Assembly (NCBI RefSeq): GCF_900199215.1
Contig: NZ_FZQA01000001.1
Coordinates: 868,001-932,000, forward strand
DNA: 64,000 nt
From: Amphiplicatus metriothermophilus
GTDB lineage: Bacteria > Pseudomonadota > Alphaproteobacteria > Caulobacterales > Parvularculaceae
Direction of reading: 5' to 3'
A program made the position numbers and the translations under genes. Within the stretch, counting starts at the first letter, position 1; the number at the start of each line of letters is the position of its first letter. The notes beneath the pieces are model-generated. The model saw only the letters and a list, made by a program, of their open reading frames with translations. It had not been told where the DNA came from and made no database searches. This document shows positions 52,098-60,095 of this stretch, piece after piece.

Positions 52098-52190
52098 ACC
52101 CGAGGCGGCGCGCCGCCCGCCATGCGCCGCTCGCCGCTGATCTTCAAGATGATCTTCATGGTTCTGGCCGCCCGCCGTCCGCCAGCCTAT

Positions 52191-52667
52191 ATGAGCCCCA
52201 TGATCAGCGCGCTTTACAGCGACCGGATTCTCGAAGCCGCCGCGGCCATTCCGCCCGCGCGCCGCCTTGAGCGGCCCGACGCTTCGGTCCGCAAGGTCAG
52301 CCGCGTGTGCGGCTCCGAGATCGAGGTCGATCTTATCCTCGCGGACGGACGGGTCGCCGATTTCGGGATGGAGGCGCGCGCCTGCGCCATGGGCCAGGCG
52401 GCGGCCTCGATCGTGGCGCGCAACATCATCGGCGCGACGCCGGAAGAGCTTTACCGCCTGCGCGAGGAGATGCGCGCCATGCTCAAGCAGAACGGGCCGC
52501 CGCCGGCCGGCGACCGCTGGGCCGCGCTCGAAGCCCTGCAGGCGATCCGCGATTATCCACAGCGTCACGCCTCGACCATGCTCGTCTTCGAGGCCGTGGC
52601 GGCCTGTCTCGATCAGATCGAAGCGGCAAAATCCGCCGCCGCGCCGCCCGTCGCGGGCGCGCATTAA
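52191..52667 (+). CDS. IscU/NifU-like iron-sulfur scaffold family protein
   Basis: A protein of about 158 residues of the NifU-N/IscU-like fold as found widely in alphaproteobacteria (ALYSDRILEAAAAIPPARRL, KVSRVCGSEIEVDLIL, ARACAMGQAAASI, then LKQNGPPPAGDRW). The cysteines in VCGSE and ACAMGQ match two of the three usual cluster-ligand positions; the third is not at the usual spacing, so de novo cluster assembly is uncertain. Starts at 52191 and 52200 are both possible; the frame is open to 52122, where it encodes a short hydrophobic, arginine-flanked stretch that I do not include. Confidence 0.82.
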   Translation: MSPMISALYSDRILEAAAAIPPARRLERPDASVRKVSRVCGSEIEVDLILADGRVADFGMEARACAMGQAAASIVARNIIGATPEELYRLREEMRAMLKQNGPPPAGDRWAALEALQAIRDYPQRHASTMLVFEAVAACLDQIEAAKSAAAPPVAGAH

Positions 52668-52812
52668 AAATTCGTCACGCTTGCGTCCGGCCCATCACTT
52701 CGGGGTGAAAATGCCGAAAAGTCGCACTGGGCGCGCTTGCCATCCTAAAACGAGAAATTACGTTCTCCCCTGCACTGACGGTCTGGCTCTCCCCCTCAGG
52801 CCCAGTCGCACA

Positions 52813-52849
52813 GCCCCCCGCGTCGCTCTCTCCCCCAGGCGCGGGGGGC
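52813..52849. repeat. Long perfect inverted repeat downstream of the IscU-like gene
   Basis: GCCCCCCGCG (52813-52822) pairs perfectly with CGCGGGGGGC (52840-52849) around a pyrimidine-rich 17-base loop. It lies 145 bases past the IscU-like stop and 89 bases past the gcvA stop, between convergent genes. A terminator role is possible but no T-run follows. A second hairpin, GCCGCGA/TCGCGGC, spans the gcvA stop codon near 52930-52949. Confidence 0.6.
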
Positions 52850-52937
52850 GCCTTAAATCGGAACAAGGCGCGGCCCGGCGCCAGGCGCGCCTGAAAATCT
52901 CTGAAAAACGAATATCTTGAACGTCTCGGGCCGCGAC

Positions 52938-53870
52938 TCAGTTCGCGGCCGTAAGGCTGGGCGAACCGCTGCTCGCTTCGGCTTCTTCATGCAGCCAGGC
53001 CTTGAAGGCCTTGACCGCAGGCGAAGACGAACGCGAGGCGGGGTGCACGATGTAATAGGCGAACGCGCTCGGCGTGGTCATGTCGAAAGGAATGACCAGC
53101 CGCGCCGCTTCGAGATCGGCGAGGGCGAGCTGGGACTTGGCGAGCGCGACGCCCCGTCCGGCGACCGCGGCTTCGATCACCAGGCTCGACTGGTTGAACT
53201 TCGGGCCGCGCGCGCCGTCGACGCCCTTGACGCCCGCCGCCTTGAGCCACATGGGCCAGGTCGGCGAGCTGTCGTCCTTGTCCGGGCTGCCGTCATGCAG
53301 CAGCGTGTGATGGACGAGGTCCTGCGGGGTTTTCAGCGGATGCTCGCCGGTCAGAAGCCGCGGGCTGCACACCGGCACGATGGTCTCCGTCATCAGATGC
53401 TCGACCACGAGGCCGGCATAGCCGCCGGGGCCGTAGCGGATCGCCACGTCCACGTCGTCGATCGAAAAATCGACCACCTCCATGTCAGCGGAAATCCACA
53501 CGTCGATGTCGGGATGGCGCTCATGAAAGCGATCGAGGCGCGGCACCAGCCATTTCGCCGCAAGCGAGGGCGCGGCCGAGACGGTCAGGCGCCCGCTGTC
53601 GGCGCGCGCGGCCAGCAACCGGGCGGCGTCGGCGAGCTTGTCGAACCCTTCGCGCAGAACCGGCAGGCTGGCCTGCGCCTCGTCGGTGAGCAAAAGCGCG
53701 CGCTTGTGCCGGCGAAAGACCGGCGTGCCGATGAATTCTTCTAAAGCCTTGATTTGCTGACTGACCGCCCCCGGCGTGACATGCAGCTCTTCCGCAGCCT
53801 TAGTAAAACTCAAGTGCCGGGCGGCGGCTTCGAAGACGCGCAAGGCGTTTAGGGGCGGCAATCTCTTCAT
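52938..53870 (-). CDS. LysR-type regulator, GcvA subfamily
   Basis: A 310-residue LysR-type transcription factor. LPPLNALRVFEAAARHLSFTKAAEEL and VTPGAVSQQIKALEEFIGTP form the N-terminal winged helix-turn-helix in the exact GcvA-subgroup style. A periplasmic-binding-protein-like effector domain follows (SGRLTVSAAPSLAAKWLVPR). Members regulate glycine cleavage, beta-lactamases and amino-acid genes, so the subgroup name does not fix the target. It is divergent from the cysG-cysH operon with 292 bases between starts; control of that operon is a reasonable but unproven guess. A palindromic LysR-type box lies just upstream of its own start. Confidence 0.92.
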   Translation of the reverse strand: MKRLPPLNALRVFEAAARHLSFTKAAEELHVTPGAVSQQIKALEEFIGTPVFRRHKRALLLTDEAQASLPVLREGFDKLADAARLLAARADSGRLTVSAAPSLAAKWLVPRLDRFHERHPDIDVWISADMEVVDFSIDDVDVAIRYGPGGYAGLVVEHLMTETIVPVCSPRLLTGEHPLKTPQDLVHHTLLHDGSPDKDDSSPTWPMWLKAAGVKGVDGARGPKFNQSSLVIEAAVAGRGVALAKSQLALADLEAARLVIPFDMTTPSAFAYYIVHPASRSSSPAVKAFKAWLHEEAEASSGSPSLTAAN

Positions 53871-53879
53871 GGGAATCGC

Positions 53880-53894
53880 ATACGCTCGGCGTAT
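53880..53894. promoter_or_regulatory. LysR-type box at the gcvA-like gene
   Basis: ATACGCTCGGCGTAT is a perfect 6-bp inverted repeat around TCG and contains T-N11-A (53881 and 53893), the general LysR-regulator recognition form. It lies 10-24 bases upstream of the ATG of the divergent LysR gene, so it would serve negative autoregulation. Confidence 0.55.
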
Positions 53895-53983
53895 CGGTTT
53901 GTCGATAGTTTTTTAGTGAAACTCATCAGTTTTTTGCCGCTGAAGCCTTATGGTTGCATGGACGACGGCAGAATCTCGACAGC

Positions 53984-53999
53984 CGTCGGTTAACCGACG
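53984..53999. promoter_or_regulatory. 16-bp perfect palindrome in the gcvA-cysG spacer
   Basis: CGTCGGTTAACCGACG is fully symmetric. It sits near the middle of the divergent spacer, 164 bases before cysG. A second palindrome, GCCGTCGACGGC, lies at 54104-54115 and shares the CCGTCG half. An operator is likely; the factor is unknown. Confidence 0.5.
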
Positions 54000-54031
54000 C
54001 TTATCAACCCGTCGAGTCTGGGCTATCGCCC

Positions 54032-54159
54032 AGAATTTCTCAAGAGATTTAGAAATTTTATCGTTTGGTCTCATGTGGCGGCGCGACTAGGTTCAGGCCG
54101 TCGGCCGTCGACGGCTGGACGTCGCTCGCCAAGGTTTGTTTGTCATTTAGAAATTCTAA
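54032..54159 (+). promoter_or_regulatory. Cluster of AGAAWTTCT palindromes upstream of cysG
   Basis: Three copies occur in front of the sulfite-reduction operon: AGAATTTCT (54032-54040), AGAAATTTT (54051-54059, one mismatch) and AGAAATTCT (54149-54157). The last is embedded in the perfect 13-bp palindrome TTAGAA-A-TTCTAA (54147-54159) and ends 3 bases before the cysG ATG, in place of a Shine-Dalgarno. The first two are 19 bp apart start to start. The bound regulator is unknown. Confidence 0.6.
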
Positions 54160-54162
54160 CGG

Positions 54163-55575
54163 ATGAAGCAATTTCCCGCATTCCTTGACCTTTCCGGCCG
54201 CCGGATCGTGATCGCCGGCGGCGGCGCGGCGGCCCTGCAAAAGGCCAGGCTGTTCGCGGCCGCCGGCGCGGAGCTGTTCGTCGTCGGCCGTCCGCTCGTT
54301 CCCGCCCTGGCGGAAGAGCTGGCCGACAGGGCGGTCCTGATCGAGCGTACGGCCGTCGCCAATGATTTCGCGGCGGCGACGCTCGCCGTCGTCGCCGAGG
54401 ACGATGAGGCCCGCGCCGAAGCCCTCGCGGCGGCCGCGCGCGAGCAGGGCGCGCTGGTCAATGTCGTCGACCGACCGGAGCTGTGCGATTTCCTTACGCC
54501 TTCGATCATCGACCGCGGCGAGGTGGTGGTCGCCGTCTCGACCGGCGGGGCCGCGCCCGTGCTGGGCCGGCGCCTGCGCGCCCAGATCGAAACCCTACTG
54601 CCTGCGCGCCTGGGAGAGCTGGCGGCTTTCGCCCGTTCCTTCCGCCGCGCCGTCGCCGGCAAGGTCCCTCCGCCCCTCCGGCGCCGCTTCTGGGAGCGTT
54701 TTTTCGACGGCCCGCTCGCGGCGCAAGTCCTTGCCGGCGACGCGCGGGGCGCGCGCGAGGCGATGCTCGCCGAGATCAATCGCGCGGATGCTGAAGCCGC
54801 CGGCGAAGGCGTCGTCCATATCGTCGGCGCCGGTCCGGGCGATCCGGAGCTTTTGACTCTGCGCGCATTGCGGCTTCTGCAGGAAGCCGACGTCATTCTC
54901 TACGACCGGCTGGTCGGGGAGGAGATTCTCGCGCTGGCCCGGCGCGACGCCGCGCGCGTCTATGTGGGCAAGGCGAAGTCGAACCACGCCCTGCCGCAGG
55001 AGGAAATCGAGGCGCTGCTCGTCCGCTACGCCCGGGAGGGCAAACGGGTGGTGCGCCTCAAGGGCGGCGATCCTTTCGTCTTTGGCCGCGGCGGGGAGGA
55101 ACTGGACGCCCTGCGCGCGGCGGGCGTTCGCGCATTCGTCACGCCGGGAATCACTGCGGCGACGGGCTGCGCCGCCGCGGTCGGGATGCCGCTCACGCAC
55201 CGCGACCATGCGCAGGCGGTCACCTTCGTGACCGGCCACGCCAAAGGCGAGGGCGATCCCGATCTCGACTGGAGCGCGCTCGCCCGGCTCGGCCACACCC
55301 TCGTCGTCTATATGGGCGTCGGCAAGGCCCGTCGGATCGCGGAAAACCTTATCGGCGCCGGCCGCGCGCCGGCGACGCCGGTCGCCGTCGTCGAAAACGG
55401 CGCGCGTCCCGACCAACGCGCGCTTAAGGGAACGCTCGCCGAACTGGGCGCGCTCATCGAGGAGGGCGGCGTCAAGGGGCCGGCGATTCTCGTTGTCGGC
55501 GAGGTCGCGGCCCTCGCGGAGGCTTGCACGCTCGACGCCCTGGCGCGCGAGCTGGCGGAAAGGGCGGCGGCATGA
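54163..55575 (+). CDS. cysG: Siroheme synthase CysG (trifunctional)
   Basis: A 470-residue fusion that makes siroheme, the cofactor of sulfite reductase. The N-terminal domain (about 1-210) is the precorrin-2 dehydrogenase/ferrochelatase with NAD motif VIAGGGAAALQKARLFAAAG. The C-terminal domain (about 218-465) is uroporphyrinogen-III C-methyltransferase with VGAGPGDPELLTLRALR, LYDRLV and GGDPFVFGRGGEE. It is first in the operon; its stop overlaps the DUF2849 start (ATGA). No ribosome-binding site is visible because the AGAAATTCT palindrome occupies that place. Confidence 0.96.
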   Translation: MKQFPAFLDLSGRRIVIAGGGAAALQKARLFAAAGAELFVVGRPLVPALAEELADRAVLIERTAVANDFAAATLAVVAEDDEARAEALAAAAREQGALVNVVDRPELCDFLTPSIIDRGEVVVAVSTGGAAPVLGRRLRAQIETLLPARLGELAAFARSFRRAVAGKVPPPLRRRFWERFFDGPLAAQVLAGDARGAREAMLAEINRADAEAAGEGVVHIVGAGPGDPELLTLRALRLLQEADVILYDRLVGEEILALARRDAARVYVGKAKSNHALPQEEIEALLVRYAREGKRVVRLKGGDPFVFGRGGEELDALRAAGVRAFVTPGITAATGCAAAVGMPLTHRDHAQAVTFVTGHAKGEGDPDLDWSALARLGHTLVVYMGVGKARRIAENLIGAGRAPATPVAVVENGARPDQRALKGTLAELGALIEEGGVKGPAILVVGEVAALAEACTLDALARELAERAAA

Positions 55576-55859
55576 AGGCGATCACCGGCAACCGGCTGAC
55601 GGACGGCGTCGTCGTCTATCTCGCGCCGGACGGAACGTGGACGGAGCGCCTCGAGAAAGCGCGCCTGTTCGAAAAGGAAGAGGCCGAGGCTGCGCTCGAG
55701 GCCGCGCGCCGGCGCGTCACGGAAATCGCCTCGGTCTATCTCATCGAAGCCGAGCCCGGCGGCAAGGCCGCCGGCCGCGAAGCCCTGCGCGAGACCATCC
55801 GCAACGCCGGCCCCACGGTCCGGCCCGATCTCGGCAAGCAGGCGGCGGGCCCGCGATGA
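55572..55859 (+). CDS. DUF2849 small protein of the sulfite-reduction operon
   Basis: A 95-residue protein of family DUF2849, found almost only in alphaproteobacteria between cysG and the sulfite reductase gene. MKAITGNRLTDGVVVYLAPD and WTERLEKARLF are typical. The chain is small, soluble and lacks cysteines, so it is not a redox carrier itself. The function is unknown; operon context suggests an accessory role in sulfite reductase assembly or activity. ATGA overlaps join it to cysG upstream and to the GST gene downstream. Confidence 0.9.
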   Translation: MKAITGNRLTDGVVVYLAPDGTWTERLEKARLFEKEEAEAALEAARRRVTEIASVYLIEAEPGGKAAGREALRETIRNAGPTVRPDLGKQAAGPR

Positions 55860-56470
55860 GCGCGTATCGGATTTACGGCGACTGCCGCAGCGGCAACTGC
55901 CTCAAGGTTCGCTGGACGGCGGACTTCCTCGGCGTCGATTACGAATGGATCGACGTGGACGTGCTCTCCGGCTCGACGCGCACCGAGGCGTTTCTCGCCC
56001 TCAATCCGGCCGGACAGGTCCCCTGCCTCATCCTGCCCGACGGACGCCCGCTCGCCCAGTCGAACGCGATCGTGCTCTACCTCGCCGAGCGCCATGACGG
56101 CGCGCTCGTCCCCGCCGATCCCTTCGAGCGCGCCAAGGTGTTCGAGTGGCTGTTCTGGGAGCAGTACAGCCACGAGCCCTATATCGCCGTGCGCCGCTTT
56201 CAGAAGGCGTTTCTCGGCAGACGCGACGACGAGATCGATCCGAAGCTTCTCGCCGGCGGCCGGCGCGCGCTCGGCCAGATGGCGCTGCAGCTGGCGAAGA
56301 CGCCCTTCATCGCCGGCGAGGCGCCGAGCGCGGCCGACATCGCGCTCGTCGCCTATACGCGCGTCGCCCATGAGGGCGGGTTCGATCTCGACGAGTTTCC
56401 CAATATCCGCGCTTGGATCGCGCGCGTCGAGCGCGCCTTCTCCATTTCGCCGGAAAGCGAGGCGGCCTGA
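55856..56470 (+). CDS. Glutathione S-transferase family protein inside the cys operon
   Basis: A 204-residue GST with a thioredoxin-fold N-terminal domain (YRIYGDCRSGNCLKVRWTAD, cis-proline in NPAGQVPCLIL, PLAQSNAIVLYLAER for the glutathione gamma-glutamyl contact) and an all-helical C-terminal domain (PFIAGEAPSAADIALVAYT). The N-terminal serine/cysteine region (CRSGNC) could supply the catalytic residue. It overlaps DUF2849 by 4 bases and the sulfite reductase gene by 1 base (TGATG), so it is an integral part of the operon. Typical operons of this kind lack it. A role in sulfur or glutathione chemistry is inferred from position only. Confidence 0.9.
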   Translation: MSAYRIYGDCRSGNCLKVRWTADFLGVDYEWIDVDVLSGSTRTEAFLALNPAGQVPCLILPDGRPLAQSNAIVLYLAERHDGALVPADPFERAKVFEWLFWEQYSHEPYIAVRRFQKAFLGRRDDEIDPKLLAGGRRALGQMALQLAKTPFIAGEAPSAADIALVAYTRVAHEGGFDLDEFPNIRAWIARVERAFSISPESEAA

Positions 56471-58125
56471 TGTATCGGTACGACGAGTTCGACGAAACGA
56501 TCGTCCGCGAGCGGGTGAAGCAGTTCCGCGGCCAGGTGGCGCGCCGGCTCTCCGGCGAGCTGACCGAGGAGCAGTTCAAGCCGCTGCGCCTGATGAACGG
56601 GCTTTACCTGCAGCTTCACGCCTACATGCTGCGCGTGGCGATCCCCTACGGCGTGCTTTCGTCGCGCCAGCTGCGCCGGCTCGCCCATGTCGCGCGCCGC
56701 TACGACAAGGGCTACGGCCACTTCACCACGCGCCAGAACATCCAGTACAACTGGCCGGCGCTCGTGGACGTTCCCGACATTCTCGACGCGCTCGCCGACG
56801 TCGAGATGCACGCGATCCAGACCTCCGGAAACTGCATTCGCAACGTGACGTCGGACCAGTACGCCGGCGCGGCCGCAGACGAGGTCGAGGACCCGCGCCC
56901 GTGGTGCGAGATCATTCGTCAGTGGTCGACATTCCACCCGGAATTTTCCTATCTGCCGCGCAAGTTCAAGATCGCGGTCACGGCGAGCCCGCATGATCGC
57001 GCGGCGGTCAAGGTGCACGACATCGGCCTCATCCTGAAGAAGGGCGAGGGCGGCAAGACGGGCTTCGAGGTGATCGTCGGCGGCGGGCTGGGCCGCACGC
57101 CCTATATCGGTCATACGATCAGGGATTTTCTGCCCAAGGAGCATATTCTGAGCTACCTTGAGGCGATCATGCGCGTCTACAATCTGAATGGCCGGCGCGA
57201 CAATCTCTTCAAGTCCCGCATCAAGATTCTGGTGAATACGGAAGGCCCGGAGAATTTCCGCGACCAGGTCGAGGCCGAATGGGAGAAGATCAGGGATTGC
57301 GACATTGACATCCCGCGCGAGGAAATCGAGCGCATCAAGCGGTACTTCGCGCCGCCGGCTTTCGAGGCGCTGCCCGGGGAGAGCGCCTCGTTCGAGGCGG
57401 CGCGCGCCCGCGACGCAGGCTTCGATCGCTGGGTCCGGGTCAACGTCGTCGCGCATAAAGTCCCTGGCTACGCCATCGCGAACGTCTCGCTCAAGGAGCC
57501 GGGGCGGCCCCCGGGCGATGCGACGGCCGAACAGATGGAGGCCGTCGCCGATCTCGGCGAGCGGTTCTCCTTCGACGAGATCCGCGTCACGCACGAGCAG
57601 AATCTCTGCCTGCCGCACGTCAGGAAAGACGATCTTTACGCGGTCTATCAGGCGCTGAAGGAGGCCGGGCTCGCTGCGGCCAATGTCGGGCTCGCTTCCG
57701 ACATCATCGCCTGCCCGGGGCTCGACTACTGCGATCTCGCCAACGCCCGCTCGATCCCGATCGCGCAGGCGCTCGCCGAGCGTTTCGCCGCCTCTGGCGA
57801 GGAGGAGGATCTGGGCGAGCTCAAGATCAACATCTCGGGCTGCATCAACGCCTGCGGCCATCATCATATCGGCCATATCGGCATTCTCGGCGTCGATAAG
57901 AAAGGCGAGGAATTCTACCAGATCACCCTGGGCGGCTCCGGCGCGGAAGACGCGAGCCTCGGCGAGATCGCGGGGCGCGGGCTTTCCTCGAGCGAGGTCG
58001 TCGACGCGGTGGAGCGGCTGGCGCGCTTCTACAAGCGCGAGCGCCGGGAGGGCGAGCGGTTTCTCGACGCCTACAGACGATTGGGACACGATGCGTTCAA
58101 GGGAGCGATCTATGCCGACGCTTAA
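56470..58125 (+). CDS. cysI: Sulfite reductase hemoprotein (nitrite/sulfite reductase family)
   Basis: A 551-residue siroheme/[4Fe-4S] enzyme that reduces sulfite to sulfide by six electrons. The cluster/siroheme cysteines are intact: C415 and C421 in ACPGLDYC, C458 and C462 in GCINACGHHH. The N-terminal half contains the ferredoxin-like repeat (GYGHFTTRQNIQYNW; TSGNCIRNV). No cysJ flavoprotein is present, so electrons probably come from ferredoxin. The placement between siroheme synthase and DUF934-cysH fixes sulfite rather than nitrite as substrate with fair certainty. The start ATG at 56470 overlaps the GST stop. Confidence 0.94.
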   Translation: MYRYDEFDETIVRERVKQFRGQVARRLSGELTEEQFKPLRLMNGLYLQLHAYMLRVAIPYGVLSSRQLRRLAHVARRYDKGYGHFTTRQNIQYNWPALVDVPDILDALADVEMHAIQTSGNCIRNVTSDQYAGAAADEVEDPRPWCEIIRQWSTFHPEFSYLPRKFKIAVTASPHDRAAVKVHDIGLILKKGEGGKTGFEVIVGGGLGRTPYIGHTIRDFLPKEHILSYLEAIMRVYNLNGRRDNLFKSRIKILVNTEGPENFRDQVEAEWEKIRDCDIDIPREEIERIKRYFAPPAFEALPGESASFEAARARDAGFDRWVRVNVVAHKVPGYAIANVSLKEPGRPPGDATAEQMEAVADLGERFSFDEIRVTHEQNLCLPHVRKDDLYAVYQALKEAGLAAANVGLASDIIACPGLDYCDLANARSIPIAQALAERFAASGEEEDLGELKINISGCINACGHHHIGHIGILGVDKKGEEFYQITLGGSGAEDASLGEIAGRGLSSSEVVDAVERLARFYKRERREGERFLDAYRRLGHDAFKGAIYADA

Positions 58126-58579
58126 GCTGAAAGACGGCGTGCTGACCGTTTCGGCGGACCGCCCGGAGACCGAGATCACGCTGGAAGCCTGGCGCGCCGG
58201 CGCGCGGCCCGAAGGGGGGCGGTTCGCGCTCGTGCTGCCCAACGACGTCGACGTCGCCGAGGCCGCCGAGGCGCTGGCGCGGGTGGACGCGGTGATCCTT
58301 CATTTCCCCGTCTTCAAGGACGGGCGCGCTTACAGCCAGGCGCGGCTTCTGCGCGAGCGCTACGGCTATCGCGGCGAGATTCGCGCCCGCGGGGAGGTGC
58401 TGCGCGATCAGGTTCTGTTCATGGCCCGCGCCGGCTTCGACGCTTTCGAGGCGGCGGAAAAGGACGCGCCGGGCTTCGCCGAAGCGCTGTCGGAATTCTC
58501 CGTCGTCTATCAGTCCGCCGCCGACGGCGCGCTTCCCGCCTGGCGCCGCCGCGCCGCGGCGCGGGCGGCCGCCGCCTAG
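58112..58579 (+). CDS. DUF934 protein (sulfite-reduction operon)
   Basis: A 155-residue protein of family DUF934, regularly placed between sulfite reductase and PAPS/APS reductase genes. PNDVDVAEAAEALARVDAVI and FPVFKDGRAYSQARLLRERY, followed by GEVLRDQVLFMARAGFDAFE, are the conserved core. It has no cysteines and no known catalytic motif; it is sometimes labelled an oxidoreductase-related protein without proof. The ATG at 58112 lies inside the end of cysI (14-base overlap), so translation is coupled. Confidence 0.92.
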   Translation: MPTLKLKDGVLTVSADRPETEITLEAWRAGARPEGGRFALVLPNDVDVAEAAEALARVDAVILHFPVFKDGRAYSQARLLRERYGYRGEIRARGEVLRDQVLFMARAGFDAFEAAEKDAPGFAEALSEFSVVYQSAADGALPAWRRRAAARAAAA

Positions 58580-58603
58580 GCCGGACGCGAGGAGAGAATC
58601 GTC

Positions 58604-59365
58604 ATGCGGTCTTCGGCGGCGATAGCGACGCGCGCGGATGCGGGAGGCGAGGAATCGCTCGACGCGCGGGCGCGCCGGCTGTCGGCGGCGGCCGGCGGGG
58701 CCGACGCGGCGGAAATCCTGCGCCGCGCCGTTCTGGAGGAGTTTCCGGGGCGGATCACGCTGGTGTCGTCCTTCGGCGCGGAATCGGCCGTGCTCTTGCA
58801 CCTCATCGCGCAGGTCGCGCCGGCGACGCCGGTGATCTTCATCGACACGGGCAAGCATTTCGCCCAGACCCTGAGCTACCGCAAGAAGCTCGCTCGGGAG
58901 CTCGGCCTCGCCGACGTGCGCGACATCCGCCCCCGGCCGGAGGCGGTCGCGGCGGCCGACCCGGCCGGCGATCTGTGGCGGCGCGATCCGGACGCCTGCT
59001 GCACCCTGCGCAAGGTCGTCCCTCTCGAAGAGGCGCTCGACGGCTTCGACGCCTGGATCACCGGGCGCAAGCAGTTCCACGGGGGCCTGCGCGCCGCGCT
59101 GCCGGTGTTCGAAGCGGCCGATCCCTTCATCAAGGTCAATCCGCTCGCGCGCTGGGACAAGGCCGATCTCGACGCCTATGCGGCCCGCCACGGCCTGCCG
59201 CCGCATCCGCTGGTCGAACAGGGCTATCCTTCGATCGGCTGCTGGCCATGCACCCACCCGGCGGCGCCGGGCGAGGACGCGCGCGCCGGGCGCTGGCGCG
59301 GGGCGGCCAAGACCGAATGCGGCATCCACCTCATCGGCGCGCGGCGCGCGCCGGCGGCTACTTGA
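58604..59365 (+). CDS. cysH: Assimilatory (phospho)adenylyl-sulfate reductase, APS-type cysteine pattern
   Basis: A 253-residue thiol-dependent reductase that converts activated sulfate to sulfite. The PP-loop SSFGAES is at about 55-61 and the catalytic cysteine is C239 in KTECGIH. Two further pairs, C132-C133 (DACCTLRK) and C213-x2-C216 (GCWPC), are the [4Fe-4S] ligands found in adenylyl-sulfate (APS) reductases and missing from E. coli-type PAPS reductases. APS is thus the more likely substrate, which would make APS kinase unnecessary for assimilation. The last operon gene, it overlaps the convergent secreted-protein gene by 8 bases. Confidence 0.93.
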   Translation: MRSSAAIATRADAGGEESLDARARRLSAAAGGADAAEILRRAVLEEFPGRITLVSSFGAESAVLLHLIAQVAPATPVIFIDTGKHFAQTLSYRKKLARELGLADVRDIRPRPEAVAAADPAGDLWRRDPDACCTLRKVVPLEEALDGFDAWITGRKQFHGGLRAALPVFEAADPFIKVNPLARWDKADLDAYAARHGLPPHPLVEQGYPSIGCWPCTHPAAPGEDARAGRWRGAAKTECGIHLIGARRAPAAT

Positions 59366-59945
59366 TGCGCTTTACCCGGATGGGACGGCTGAATCCCTCC
59401 ACTTTTGCAATATAACTGCCCAAAGCCGCGCGTTTGATCGTCACGACGTAAGACCTGTTTGGAGTAACATGTCCGTGAAATGCTGAGTCGGAATCGAGCT
59501 GACGCCAGACTTGACCGTTCTGCAGATAGATTGTGGCGCGCCTCCTTGAATTCAGATGAATGGATGTCGCCGCGGCTGTTATTTCTCGGAGGGATTCTTT
59601 TTTTTTCTCGGCGCGCAGTTCGTGCACGGATTCGGCGCCGAACTCTTCAATGCTTTGAGTGACTGTTCCGACGACCTCTCGCGGCGCCCCCGCTTCATTG
59701 TTCTCAGGGGCAATGTCCGACCGACTGAATGCCGCATCGGCGGTCTTTTGCTGCACGGCCTCCGCCTTCGCCCTAGCGAGGCGCGCCGCCGCCGCGTCGA
59801 GGCAAGCGAGCCTTTGCTCGTCTGATGCGATTGCAATGCACGCCAGCACTTCCTCGATCGCCTTTTCCATCGGCGGTTCCTGGGCCAGCGCGCTTCCCGT
59901 CAGTAATACACATATGAGAATCTCGCCTGCCATTAGCGGCTTCAT
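59358..59945 (-). CDS. Secreted protein of unknown function with VLACIAI-ERLACLD segment
   Basis: A 195-residue protein with a signal peptide (MKPLMAGEILICVLLTGSAL, cleavage near LAQE). The mature N-terminus has the pattern C-x10-12-LACLD (EVLACIAIASDEQRLACLDA), seen in several exported alphaproteobacterial proteins. The C-terminal part, IYLQNGQVWRQLDSDSAF and NRSYVVTIKRAALGSYIAKV, looks like a small beta-rich domain ending in basic residues. The two cysteines may form a disulfide. I start at the ATG complementary to 59943-59945, which has GAGGGGG upstream on that strand. Base composition is less GC-rich than in the cys operon. I assign no function. Confidence 0.75.
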   Translation of the reverse strand: MKPLMAGEILICVLLTGSALAQEPPMEKAIEEVLACIAIASDEQRLACLDAAAARLARAKAEAVQQKTADAAFSRSDIAPENNEAGAPREVVGTVTQSIEEFGAESVHELRAEKKKESLREITAAATSIHLNSRRRATIYLQNGQVWRQLDSDSAFHGHVTPNRSYVVTIKRAALGSYIAKVEGFSRPIRVKRIK

Positions 59946-60095
59946 GCGAACCCCCTCTTCAATCTGGAACGCGACTACATACGCCTTGCGCCGGTCGGTC
60001 AAGTAAGCGAGTCTGCGCGCCCGAGCTGGTTCCGGCCAGGAGGGCGCGGCGATGTAGTATATGCAGCATATCTTATTGTTGCGGAGCAGTATCGA

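Noticed and set aside
49170-52664. Antisense open frame of 1164 codons across hisI, cysS and the DUF389 gene
   Set aside because: Low-complexity, arginine/histidine-rich composition and complete overlap with well-supported genes; a by-product of GC-rich third codon positions.
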